Source: Smithellaceae bacterium (GTDB lineage: Bacteria > Desulfobacterota > Syntrophia > Syntrophales > Smithellaceae). From it: 18,377 nt of DNA. Shown piece by piece: positions 9,209-15,709 of the stretch. The notes below the pieces were generated by a model, which did no database searches, had not been told where the DNA came from, and saw only the letters and a list, made by a program, of their open reading frames with translations. Position 1 is the stretch's first letter. Every line of letters begins with the position of its first letter. Both the position numbers and the translations under genes were made by a program. The DNA is taken from positions 1-18,377 of the forward strand of contig JAQVQT010000018.1 of NCBI GenBank assembly GCA_028701435.1, written 5' to 3'.

Positions 9209-10555
9209 CTATTTGTATTCCCCCTGAAGGGTTTCCACCCGAGCCTCGATGCTTCCCCGGGCCAGTTCAATGCCGAGCCGGTTTCCGGGCGTCAAATGCT
9301 GAGCGTCGCGGACGATTTCTCCGTCCGGCAGGCGCCGCGTGATGCTGTACCCCCGCTGGAGCACGGCCAGCGGATTCAGGGAGGACAGCAGCGAGGCGTT
9401 TTTCTGCAGCCTGGTCCGGCGCTCCCGCAGAAGATGGTTCCAGCCGCCCACCAGATCTTTTTCCAGGCCGGAAAGGAGCAGGCTTTTTTCGCGAATCCGC
9501 AGCCGGGGATCAACGCCGCGCAGGCGGACTTCCAGCGGCTTCAGGCGGCCGGCGACCGCCTCCGTTTGATGCATCAGGGCGCGCTTCAGCCGTTCGCGCA
9601 GGTCGTCCACGTGAATGGCGTAATCGGCCAGAAAGCGGCGCGGGTCCCTGAACCGGGCGGTAAGCGAAGAGAGGCGATCTCCTTGCAAGGCCAGGCGGCG
9701 GTTTTGCGCGGCCAGGAGCCGCCGGTACAGGTCGTGCAGATTTTCCTGAAGTTCGATTTTCCGGGGGACGACCAGCTCCGCGGCCGCGGAAGGCGTGGGC
9801 GCCCGCAGGTCCGCCACGAAGTCGCAAATGGTAAAATCCGTTTCATGACCGACGGCCGAGACGACCGGAATCGTTGAACGGCGGATTTCACGGGCCAGCG
9901 CCTCGTCGTTGAAAGGGGCAAGGTCCTCCAGAGAACCGCCGCCCCGCGCGATGATGATCACGTCCACTTCCCCCCAGGCTTGAAGACGGCGCAGGGCCGT
10001 GATGATTTCGCCCGTCGCCTGGGCGCCCTGCACGCGGGCCGGCGCGATCAAAATGTCTACGGAGGGGAAACGACGGCGCGTGATGTTTAATATGTCGCGG
10101 ATGACCGCGCCCGTGGGCGATGTGATCACGCCGATGTGCCGGGGAAGAAAGGGCAGGGGCTTTTTGCGCGACGCATCGAACAGTCCTTCAGCGGCCAGCC
10201 GGGCCTTGAGCTGCTCAAAGGCTTTTTGCAGGGCGCCTACGCCCTGCGGCTCCACGGACTCTACGATCAGCTGATATTCACCGCGCGGAACATAGGCGGA
10301 AAGCCGCGCCCGGCAAAGGATTTTCAAGCCGTCTTCCAGATCGAACTTCACCGCCCGGACGCCGTAGGGGCGGAAATAAACCGCCCGGATCTGGCTTTTA
10401 TCGTCTTTGAGCGTGAAATAGACATGCCCGGACTGGGGACGGCGCAGATTGGAAACTTCCCCTTCCACCCAGAGGGTTCCGAAGGTTTCCTCCAGGAAGG
10501 CTTTAATATTATCATTTAGTTGTGAAACCGTCAGAATGTCTTTCATCCGCTCCAT
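9209..10555 (-). CDS. xseA: Exodeoxyribonuclease VII large subunit
   Basis: The 448-residue catalytic subunit of exonuclease VII starts with an OB-fold DNA-binding domain (LWVEGEVSNLRRPQSGHVYF). The conserved nuclease core follows, with GVITSPTGAVIRD, ARGGGSLEDLAPFND and VGHETDFTICD, then a long coiled-coil region and a C-terminal segment with the family motif LQRGYSITR. The start is uncertain. ATG at 10555 (MERMKDILTV) or ATG at 10546 (MKDILTV, with AGG and GGAG just upstream) both give normal products. A TTG at 10594 would add 13 residues of non-conserved sequence and seems less likely. It is the first gene of the xseA-xseB-ispA-dxs operon, with a 93-bp gap before xseB, and it is divergent from the flavoprotein gene. 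Confidence 0.95.
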   Translation of the reverse strand: MERMKDILTVSQLNDNIKAFLEETFGTLWVEGEVSNLRRPQSGHVYFTLKDDKSQIRAVYFRPYGVRAVKFDLEDGLKILCRARLSAYVPRGEYQLIVESVEPQGVGALQKAFEQLKARLAAEGLFDASRKKPLPFLPRHIGVITSPTGAVIRDILNITRRRFPSVDILIAPARVQGAQATGEIITALRRLQAWGEVDVIIIARGGGSLEDLAPFNDEALAREIRRSTIPVVSAVGHETDFTICDFVADLRAPTPSAAAELVVPRKIELQENLHDLYRRLLAAQNRRLALQGDRLSSLTARFRDPRRFLADYAIHVDDLRERLKRALMHQTEAVAGRLKPLEVRLRGVDPRLRIREKSLLLSGLEKDLVGGWNHLLRERRTRLQKNASLLSSLNPLAVLQRGYSITRRLPDGEIVRDAQHLTPGNRLGIELARGSIEARVETLQGEYK

Positions 10556-10615
10556 CCTGCTTTGTGAACTACCAGATAATGACGGGTATGACAAGTTTCA
10601 ATTCCGCCCAAACGC

Positions 10616-10646
10616 CCGCGGCTTTCGGTCCGCCGCGGCCCTTTTT
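10616..10646 (+). terminator. Terminator-like hairpin in the leader of the flavoprotein gene
   Basis: A perfect 7-bp GC stem, CCGCGGC (10616-10622) with GCCGCGG (10632-10638), has a 9-base loop and is followed by CCC and TTTTT (10642-10646). It points toward the flavoprotein gene at 10728, inside a divergent intergenic region with no plus-strand gene ending upstream. It may be an attenuator or an insulator, or it may be fortuitous. Confidence 0.4.
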
Positions 10647-10727
10647 GCACCCTTGGTACGGGCGAGCAAATTCCGTTTGCCCGGCCTCAAGGCCTGTGTT
10701 AAGCATTTTTTCAAGGGGAGGAACATC

Positions 10728-12086
10728 ATGTCCGAAAACTATGATCTGATTGTCATCGGCGGAGGGCCGGGAGGGCTCACGGCGGCTCAGACGGCGGCAG
10801 CCGAAAAAAGACGGGTGCTCATCATCGAAAAAGGCGGCTGGGGCGGGACCTGCACGCACCGCGGCTGTATTCCCACCAAGGCGATGCTCGCCTGCAGCCG
10901 GTTTTACGCGGATTTGAAAAAGCTCAGGCGCGTCGGCGTGAACATCTCCGGCGCGGCCGTCGATTTTGCCGCCATGAAAAAGCACCGGGATCAGATGGTC
11001 CGGATCGCGGCCCTGGGGGCGCAAAAAATGATCGCCGGCCCGCAGGTAGAAAGCAAAACCGGCCTCGGAGAAATTCTTTCGCCCCGGGAAGTGCGCTGCA
11101 CGGGTGAAGGCGGCGTCCAGCAGTTTTTGAAAACGGAGAAAATTCTGATCGCCTGGGGATCGAAGCCGCAGATTCTGCCGGGCCTTCGAACGTCGGAGCG
11201 CATTCGGACGTCCGATGACATTCTCGAACTGGCGGAATTGCCGCCGAGCATCCTCATTGTCGGCGGCAGTTTTATCGGCGTTGAGTACGCCACGCTGTTT
11301 GCCGAACTGGGCGTCCGGGTGACGCTGGTGGAGCTGCTGGACCGCATTTTGCCCCGGGAGGACGAAGAAGCGGCGGAGCTGCTGAGTCAGGAACTGGCGC
11401 GCCTGGGGGTTGTTCTTCACACCTCGACCCGCCTCGTTCGCCTGGAAGAATCGGCCGAAGGCGTCGAACTGTCGGCCCGGAAAAACAATGAAGACCTGGC
11501 AATACAGGCCTCGTTTGCCCTGCTGTGCACGGGCCGTGTGCCGGTTTTGCACGCAGATCAGCTCGACTCACTGGGGGTGGACTACACGAACGCGGGAATC
11601 CGTGTGGACGAAAGAATGATGACCAGCGTCGAGGGAGTTTACGCGGCGGGCGATGTCACCGGCGGTATGATGCTGGCGCACCGGGCGTCCCTGCAGGCCA
11701 AAGTCGCCGTCGAAAGCATGTTCGGCGGAAGCGCTCGCCGATACGATGAAGACCTCATTCCATCCGTGGTGTACAGCCATCCGCAGATTGCGCGCGTGGG
11801 GCTGACCGAGCGGCGCGCCCTGGACGAAGGCCTGGAGATCAGTGTGGTCCGGTCCGACTACAGCGCCAATCTGATGGCCCGCGCGGAGCTGATGGGGCAG
11901 GGGTTTGTCAAAATAATTTTCCACCAGGAGGTCATCGCGGGCGCGGTGGCGGCCGGCGACCACGCGGCGGAGCTTCTGTCCCCGCTTGCGCTTGCCGTAT
12001 CCGGGAAATGGACGAGAAGGCAATTCAGGTCTTGGGTGCTTCCGCACCCGACGCTCGGCGAAGTTTTCGCGCCGCTGGCGGACTGA
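10728..12086 (+). CDS. Dihydrolipoamide dehydrogenase-like FAD/NAD disulfide oxidoreductase
   Basis: This 452-residue class I pyridine nucleotide-disulfide oxidoreductase reoxidises dihydrolipoyl groups with NAD+ in its family. FAD binding is shown by GGGPGG (11-16). The redox-active disulfide is C42/C47 in GGTCTHRGCIPTK, the CxxxxC spacing of lipoamide dehydrogenases. The NAD site is IVGGSFIGVEYA, and AAGDVTGG is the second FAD motif. The C-terminal catalytic pair H440/E445 lies in HPTLGE. The ATG is set by GGGGAGG at 10715-10721; a longer open frame reaching back to 10449 is only antisense to xseA. No 2-oxoacid dehydrogenase or glycine-cleavage genes lie nearby, so the physiological partner is unknown. 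A downstream cupin gene follows after 17 bases and is probably co-transcribed. Confidence 0.92.
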   Translation: MSENYDLIVIGGGPGGLTAAQTAAAEKRRVLIIEKGGWGGTCTHRGCIPTKAMLACSRFYADLKKLRRVGVNISGAAVDFAAMKKHRDQMVRIAALGAQKMIAGPQVESKTGLGEILSPREVRCTGEGGVQQFLKTEKILIAWGSKPQILPGLRTSERIRTSDDILELAELPPSILIVGGSFIGVEYATLFAELGVRVTLVELLDRILPREDEEAAELLSQELARLGVVLHTSTRLVRLEESAEGVELSARKNNEDLAIQASFALLCTGRVPVLHADQLDSLGVDYTNAGIRVDERMMTSVEGVYAAGDVTGGMMLAHRASLQAKVAVESMFGGSARRYDEDLIPSVVYSHPQIARVGLTERRALDEGLEISVVRSDYSANLMARAELMGQGFVKIIFHQEVIAGAVAAGDHAAELLSPLALAVSGKWTRRQFRSWVLPHPTLGEVFAPLAD

Positions 12087-12103
12087 ACGACAGGGAGGAC
12101 AGG

Positions 12104-12454
12104 ATGAAAATCATTCATTACGCATCGGCGCCGCCGGTGCACGTTGACAACGATCAGGCCAAAGGAATCGACGCCCGCGTCGTCGTCGGCAAAGACGACG
12201 GAGCAGACCATTTTTGCATGCGAATCTTTGAGATTGCGCCGGAAGGATATTCACCCAGGCATGCGCATGCCTGGGAGCATGAGCTCTTCATCCATTCCGG
12301 CGAAGGGGAAGCTTACGACGGAAAGACGTGGCGTCCGATTCGCCCGGGGACCGTGTTGTTTGTCGCGCCCGGGGAGGAGCACCAGGTCCGCAACACGGGA
12401 GGGGAGAAGCTGATTTTTGCCTGCCTCATTCCATCGGGCGTTCCGGAGCTGTAA
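12104..12454 (+). CDS. Small single-domain cupin protein
   Basis: This is a 116-residue cupin beta-barrel. Motif 1 is HAHAWEHE, giving the HxH...E metal ligands, and motif 2 is PGEEHQVRNTG, with the second histidine and conserved Asn. A divalent metal site is therefore intact. Small cupins of this kind act as isomerases, dioxygenases or ligand-binding proteins, and nothing here identifies the reaction. The ATG is set by GGGAGG at 12093-12098, five bases upstream. The gene follows the flavoprotein stop by 17 bases, so the two probably form an operon. A strong inverted repeat follows the stop codon. Confidence 0.85.
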   Translation: MKIIHYASAPPVHVDNDQAKGIDARVVVGKDDGADHFCMRIFEIAPEGYSPRHAHAWEHELFIHSGEGEAYDGKTWRPIRPGTVLFVAPGEEHQVRNTGGEKLIFACLIPSGVPEL

Positions 12455-12460
12455 GTCAAA

Positions 12461-12494
12461 GGGCCTGTTTGCCGCCGCGGCGGCAAACAGGCCC
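12461..12494. terminator. Perfect 16-bp inverted repeat between convergent genes
   Basis: The arm GGGCCTGTTTGCCGCC (12461-12476) pairs exactly with GGCGGCAAACAGGCCC (12479-12494) across a 2-base centre. It lies between the cupin stop (12454) and the dehydrogenase stop (12520). No good T run follows on the plus strand, and only TTTG follows on the minus strand. It is probably a shared terminator or mRNA 3'-end stabiliser, not a textbook intrinsic terminator. Confidence 0.7.
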
Positions 12495-12519
12495 CAAAAT
12501 CCGAATCCTTTTTGCGCTG

Positions 12520-13389
12520 TTATTTCTTGTAGCTGTACCAGCCTTCGCCGGTCTTCTGTCCGAATTTGCCTTCGGTAACCTTTTTCACGACGCTGGGGGA
12601 GGGCAGGTCGGCCGGATTGCCGGACTCCAGGAAATGACTCATGCAGATGTCGTAGGTCAGATCGATTCCGGTCAGGTCGTTGAGGCGGAACGGACCCATC
12701 GGATGGCCGGCTCCGTAAACGCAGGCCTTGTCGATGTCTTCGAAAGAGGCCACGCCCATCTCCAGCATCCACAGGGCTTCCCGCTGAATGACCGCGAAAA
12801 TCCGGTTCAGGACAAAGCCGTCCACTTCCTTCTTGATATGGATGGGAATTTTGTCGATCTTCAGGCAGAAGTCCATCATGCACTGCGCCGTTTCGTCGGA
12901 AACATGCGGCCCCTGCACGACCTCGACCAGTTTCATGACCAGTGCCGGGTTGAAAAAGTGAAGATTGCAAACCTGGGATGGGCGTTTGGTGGAATCGGCG
13001 ATCCGGGAGCTCACGATGAAGGAGCTGTTGGTCGCCAGGATTGCCGCGGGCGGAGCATACTTGTCCAGGTCGGCGAAAACTTTGCGCTTCAGATCGATTC
13101 TTTCCAGCACGGCCTCGATGACGATGTCCGCGTCTTTGGCGGCTTCTTTCAGGTCGCCCGTAAACGAAATCAGGCTGCGGGCCTTTTTAGCCGCTTCTTC
13201 CGTCATTTTTCCCTTCTGCACGCGGCCCGGCAGGTAGCCTTCGACAAACTTCTGGGCCTTTTCGAGAACGGCCGGCACGACATCCGTGCTGACGGTCTTA
13301 AAACCGGAAAGAGCGCACTGGAGAGCAATCTGATGCCCCATGTTGCCCGCGCCGACGACGCATACATTCTTTACATCCTGGATTTTCAT
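12520..13389 (-). CDS. 3-hydroxyacyl-CoA (3-hydroxybutyryl-CoA) dehydrogenase
   Basis: This 289-residue NAD(P)-dependent enzyme interconverts (S)-3-hydroxyacyl-CoA and 3-oxoacyl-CoA, as in beta-oxidation or butyryl-CoA metabolism. The Rossmann motif GAGNMG is at 13-18. The catalytic set is S123 (in NSSF), H144 (in HFFNP), E156 (in LVEVV) and N195 (in FVLNR), with spacing as in characterised family members to within one residue. The C-terminal dimerisation domain (GHPMGPFRLNDLTG, GEGWYSY) is complete. The stand-alone length suits a Hbd/PaaH-type enzyme, not a fused FadB. The ATG at 13389 has AGGAGG seven bases upstream. It is transcribed divergently from the TetR gene, with a palindromic operator and overlapping promoters between them, which suggests direct control by that regulator. 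Substrate chain length is unknown. Confidence 0.94.
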   Translation of the reverse strand: MKIQDVKNVCVVGAGNMGHQIALQCALSGFKTVSTDVVPAVLEKAQKFVEGYLPGRVQKGKMTEEAAKKARSLISFTGDLKEAAKDADIVIEAVLERIDLKRKVFADLDKYAPPAAILATNSSFIVSSRIADSTKRPSQVCNLHFFNPALVMKLVEVVQGPHVSDETAQCMMDFCLKIDKIPIHIKKEVDGFVLNRIFAVIQREALWMLEMGVASFEDIDKACVYGAGHPMGPFRLNDLTGIDLTYDICMSHFLESGNPADLPSPSVVKKVTEGKFGQKTGEGWYSYKK

Positions 13390-13468
13390 TTTTGTTCCTC
13401 CTTATGTTTTTAACGGATTGGTTGATGTTCTTCGCTACGAAGAAAACGGTTGCCGCGAGGCGTTCCTG

Positions 13469-13488
13469 TACAGCGATCGTTCGTTGTA
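13469..13488. promoter_or_regulatory. Palindromic operator A (dehydrogenase/tetR intergenic region)
   Basis: On the plus strand it reads TACAGCGATCGTTCGTTGTA. The two 10-base halves match as inverted repeats at 8 of 10 positions. On the minus strand its first half, TACAACGAAC, is identical to that of operator B at 15492. It lies 3 bp downstream of the candidate -10 of the dehydrogenase promoter, a classic repressor position. Confidence 0.7.
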
Positions 13489-13491
13489 TCA

Positions 13492-13518
13492 ATTATTTTG
13501 ACGGGGTCATTTTGTCAA
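13492..13518 (-). promoter_or_regulatory. Candidate promoter of the 3-hydroxyacyl-CoA dehydrogenase gene
   Basis: On the minus strand a perfect TTGACA (complement of 13513-13518) is followed after 15 bp by AATAAT (complement of 13492-13497, five of six). A 17-bp register would give TAATTG. Operator A begins 3 bp beyond the -10. Confidence 0.5.
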
Positions 13519-13525
13519 GTAATAT
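13498..13525 (+). promoter_or_regulatory. Candidate tetR promoter
   Basis: TTGACG (13498-13503, five of six) lies 16 bp before TAATAT (13520-13525, four of six), about 70 bases before the tetR ATG. It overlaps the divergent dehydrogenase promoter: the two -35 elements form the inverted repeat TTGAC...GTCAA (13498-13518). Operator A is 10 bp upstream of this -35. Confidence 0.45.
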
Positions 13526-13593
13526 TTTCAATTTACATTGACAGAAAGAAGCGTTCTGTTGTAAGGAGCTTTCAATTCAGTGAAAGGACCCCG

Positions 13594-14229
13594 ATGCCAT
13601 CCATGACCAGAAAAACCGTTGCAGGCAAGGAGGAAACGCCGAGAAAAAGCAGCGCTCTGTTTCTCAAGAGACAATCGCAGATCATCAAAAAAGCCACGAA
13701 GCTTTTCATGAAGCAGGGCTACGCGCAGACGTCCATGCGCGAAATTTCCAAGGCCACGGGCATTGACATCCGGAATTTGTACTATTTTATCCGAAGCAAG
13801 GAGGAGATTCTTTTTCTGGTCATCGAGATGATCCACCGCCGTGAGCTCGAGCTTTTCGAAAAACAGGGATTCACGAGCATCGATGATCCCGTCCTGCAGT
13901 TGAGGACCGTTATTCGCGAGTTCATCGACACCGGTTATGGATTCGGGCAGGAAATCCTTCTTTTATACCGGGAGTCGAAGTCCCTTCCCAATCGTCTGCT
14001 CAAGGTGATTCTTTCCCGGGAAAGCCAGGTGGTTGACCGAATCGAAGAAATCCTGCTAAGAGGCCGGGAGAAAAAAGTGTTTCAGTTTGAGGATGCGTCC
14101 TTTACCGCCAACATGATGGTGTACGAATTGTCTCTCCATGCGTTGCGCAACTGGAACATGAAGCAATATTCCAAGGAGGAACTGACCGATCTGCTTGAAA
14201 AGCATATGATCAAAGCGGTGACGGCGTAA
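13594..14229 (+). CDS. TetR/AcrR-family transcriptional regulator
   Basis: This is a 211-residue TetR regulator. After a basic, polar N-terminal arm, the DNA-binding domain runs from about residue 26 to 72. Its core is IIKKATKLFMKQGY followed by SMREISKATGI and the recognition region IRNLYYFIRSKEE. The all-helical C-terminal part (about 75-211) is the ligand and dimerisation domain, with no recognisable motif. The start is set by AGGA at 13585-13588; the open frame continues upstream to 13450 but only through the operator/promoter region. Its position among acyl-CoA genes, and the shared palindromes in front of its neighbours, suggest that it represses them and that acyl-CoAs or a pathway intermediate release it. 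That role is inferred. The family is certain. Confidence 0.93.
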   Translation: MPSMTRKTVAGKEETPRKSSALFLKRQSQIIKKATKLFMKQGYAQTSMREISKATGIDIRNLYYFIRSKEEILFLVIEMIHRRELELFEKQGFTSIDDPVLQLRTVIREFIDTGYGFGQEILLLYRESKSLPNRLLKVILSRESQVVDRIEEILLRGREKKVFQFEDASFTANMMVYELSLHALRNWNMKQYSKEELTDLLEKHMIKAVTA

Positions 14230-14248
14230 CGCCGGCCCCGCGGGGGGT

Positions 14249-14281
14249 AAAAAAGCCGGGAGTCGCCTCCCGGCTTTTTTT
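14249..14281. terminator. Bidirectional intrinsic terminator
   Basis: A GCCGGGAG / CTCCCGGC stem (14255-14262, 14267-14274) with a TCGC loop is flanked by six A on the left and seven T on the right. It can therefore terminate in both directions. It separates the convergent tetR (stop 14229) and flavoprotein (stop 14308) genes. Confidence 0.92.
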
Positions 14282-14307
14282 ATTCTGAGACTGGTTTGGG
14301 CTTGGTT

Positions 14308-15423
14308 CTAGACCAGAAATTTCTTGGCCATGCCTGCCATAATGTCTTCCGCCTCTTTCGCGACGGACTTTACCATGTCTTCAACCTTGGGCATGTCATT
14401 GATGCGCTGCGCGCATTCGCCGGCGGCCATCATGGCTTTGGCCTTGTCATCTTCATAGACGGCCTTGATGGATTCGTTTTCAAACTCAATGAGCGAGTTG
14501 TCTTCCATGGTCATATAGCTGTCCGGCGTGCCGAGGAACACCCCGGGTGACTTTTTCAGCGTATTGACCGCGTGCTCTTCACTGCGGGCGTTTCTCAGCC
14601 AGCGTGCCGGCCCGACATACCCCCGGGCAACCAGCGTGCCGCGGTCCTGAGCGTCCACAACCGACTGTTTCCAGAGACGGGGGAAATCGCTTTCCTGGGT
14701 GGCAAGGAATCGGGTTCCCATCAGTACGCCGTCACAGCCCATGGCCAGCGCGGCTGCCAAGGTTTTGCCGTCGGAGACGCCGCCGCCTCCCACCACGAGG
14801 GTTTTTTCATCGGATACTGCTTCCACCACACCGGGGAACAGAACCATAGAATGAAGCGGTTCCCAGTGCGTATGAAATCCGCCTTCATGGCCCGAAGCGA
14901 CAATCACGTCCACGCCCGCTTTCTTGCAGCGCAGCGCGGCCCGCACGGACGGAATAATATGAATCCAGATAAATCCTGCGCCCTTGATCATGTCTCCCCA
15001 GCCCACCGGATCGCCGGCGGAGGTATAAATGACTTTCAGCGTATTTTTCATGTCGGGATTTTCCTGCCGGGCCTTGATGGCCGTTTCGATCATGATTTTC
15101 GAGTATTCTTTCAGTTCGGCGGAGACCATCACATTCGGACCAAAAACACCGCCTTTGTCCTTGACCAGGCGATGGGTGCGCTTCAACACCGTATCCAGAA
15201 CCTTGCCCATATCGTCGTCCGGATTGGCTTCACCGGTCTCGCAAAATGCGTTGTAAATCACGGGTTGATCATTTTTGTTGAAGAGGCCGCTGGTGGAAAG
15301 CAGTCCCAGGCAACCGGCATTGGCCGCAGCGACACAGAGGTTGTTGTTGGAAAAAGGCCCCATGCCCGCCTGAATGATGGGATACTGGATGCCGAGTAAT
15401 TCAGTTAATCTGGTTTTGATCAT
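14308..15423 (-). CDS. Nitronate monooxygenase / FabK-like FMN TIM-barrel protein
   Basis: This 371-residue protein belongs to the FMN-dependent 2-nitropropane dioxygenase / enoyl-ACP reductase (FabK) family. The N-terminal LLGIQYPIIQAGMGP is the family signature. GGGGVSDG (212-219) and GVLMGTRFLAT (232-242) form the FMN phosphate site. The usual EAGGH active-site string appears here as EGGFH within ASGHEGGFHTHW (E180, H184), so the histidine is kept but the preceding residues differ. An extra stretch at about 50-90 and a C-terminal extension after about 300 (YMTMEDNSLIEFEN onward) make it longer than FabK (about 310). The start is set by GAGGAG at 15431-15436. It has its own promoter region with operator B. 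The reaction is unknown: nitronate oxidation, flavin-dependent reduction of an enoyl thioester, or another hydride transfer are all possible. Confidence 0.88.
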   Translation of the reverse strand: MIKTRLTELLGIQYPIIQAGMGPFSNNNLCVAAANAGCLGLLSTSGLFNKNDQPVIYNAFCETGEANPDDDMGKVLDTVLKRTHRLVKDKGGVFGPNVMVSAELKEYSKIMIETAIKARQENPDMKNTLKVIYTSAGDPVGWGDMIKGAGFIWIHIIPSVRAALRCKKAGVDVIVASGHEGGFHTHWEPLHSMVLFPGVVEAVSDEKTLVVGGGGVSDGKTLAAALAMGCDGVLMGTRFLATQESDFPRLWKQSVVDAQDRGTLVARGYVGPARWLRNARSEEHAVNTLKKSPGVFLGTPDSYMTMEDNSLIEFENESIKAVYEDDKAKAMMAAGECAQRINDMPKVEDMVKSVAKEAEDIMAGMAKKFLV

Positions 15424-15491
15424 AAAATATCTCCTCTTTTTAAGTTTTTTTGTTCATTTTCTGTAAAATGCTATGCGCCGATTGCAATTTT

Positions 15492-15511
15492 TACAACGAA
15501 CGTTGATTGTT
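15492..15511. promoter_or_regulatory. Palindromic operator B (upstream of nitronate monooxygenase-like gene)
   Basis: On the plus strand it reads TACAACGAACGTTGATTGTT; the halves match at 7 of 10 inverted positions. Its left half is identical to that of operator A read on the minus strand, and differs at one position from operator C. It is about 70-90 bases before the gene's ATG. Confidence 0.65.
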
Positions 15512-15514
15512 GCC

Positions 15515-15541
15515 CTTAATGGGAGATGCTGTTTTTGTCAA
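15515..15541 (-). promoter_or_regulatory. Candidate promoter of the nitronate monooxygenase-like gene
   Basis: On the minus strand a perfect TTGACA (complement of 15536-15541) is followed after 15 bp by ATTAAG, a weak -10. Operator B starts 3 bp further on, the same geometry as at the dehydrogenase promoter. An alternative on the same strand is TTGTAA (complement of 15491-15496), 17 bp, TAGCAT (complement of 15468-15473), in which case the operator would cover the -35. Confidence 0.4.
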
Positions 15542-15555
15542 GGTCTTTTTCAAGC

Positions 15556-15610
15556 GTTGCCCCCGCCGACCGCGGCTCCCGACGAACGGCGGTGGCAACC
15601 TATTGTTTTT
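15556..15610 (+). terminator. Long terminator-like hairpin inside a divergent intergenic region
   Basis: The arms GTTGCCCCCGCCG (15556-15568) and CGGCGGTGGCAAC (15587-15599) pair at 12 of 13 positions across an 18-base loop that itself contains CCGCGG. CTATTG and five T (15606-15610) follow. It points in the plus direction, but no plus-strand gene ends just upstream, so it may insulate the hydrolase promoter or end a short unannotated transcript. Confidence 0.5.
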
Positions 15611-15618
15611 AAAAACAA
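15603..15618. repeat. Perfect 16-bp A/T-rich palindrome
   Basis: TTGTTTTTAAAAACAA is a perfect inverted repeat with no spacer. It starts in the T run of the preceding hairpin and ends 45 bases before the hydrolase -35. It could be a protein-binding site or simply the symmetric T/A tail of the terminator. Confidence 0.5.
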
Positions 15619-15662
15619 AAAGGAAACTTCGCCGGCCATGCCTTCAAGTCCTAAAATAATGC

Positions 15663-15691
15663 TTGACAGAGCCCCGGCATCCATTTAATAC
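15663..15691 (+). promoter_or_regulatory. Candidate promoter of the alpha/beta hydrolase gene
   Basis: A perfect TTGACA (15663-15668) is followed by TTTAAT at 15-bp spacing (15684-15689, five of six) or TAATAC at 17-bp spacing (15686-15691). Operator C begins on the -10 itself. Confidence 0.55.
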
Positions 15692-15709
15692 AACCAACGC
15701 TCGTTGTAT
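15688..15709. promoter_or_regulatory. Palindromic operator C (upstream of alpha/beta hydrolase gene)
   Basis: The inner 20 bases read TACAACCAACGCTCGTTGTA, with inverted-repeat agreement at 8 of 10 positions. One further A:T pair flanks it (15688 and 15709). It overlaps the candidate -10 of the hydrolase promoter, so binding would block transcription. Confidence 0.7.

Noticed and set aside
10449..10727. Extended N-terminus of the flavoprotein gene starting inside xseA
   Set aside because: The added residues resemble no family and are antisense to xseA. The ATG at 10728 has a strong ribosome site and matches the normal Lpd N-terminus.
13450..13593. 48-residue upstream extension of the TetR protein
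   Set aside because: It would be translated through the operator and promoter region. The ATG at 13594 has AGGA at proper spacing and gives a normal TetR length.
14572..15399. 275-codon open frame opposite the nitronate monooxygenase-like gene
   Set aside because: There are no recognisable motifs, its composition is that of a shadow frame, and it has no ribosome site. The opposite strand encodes a clear family member.
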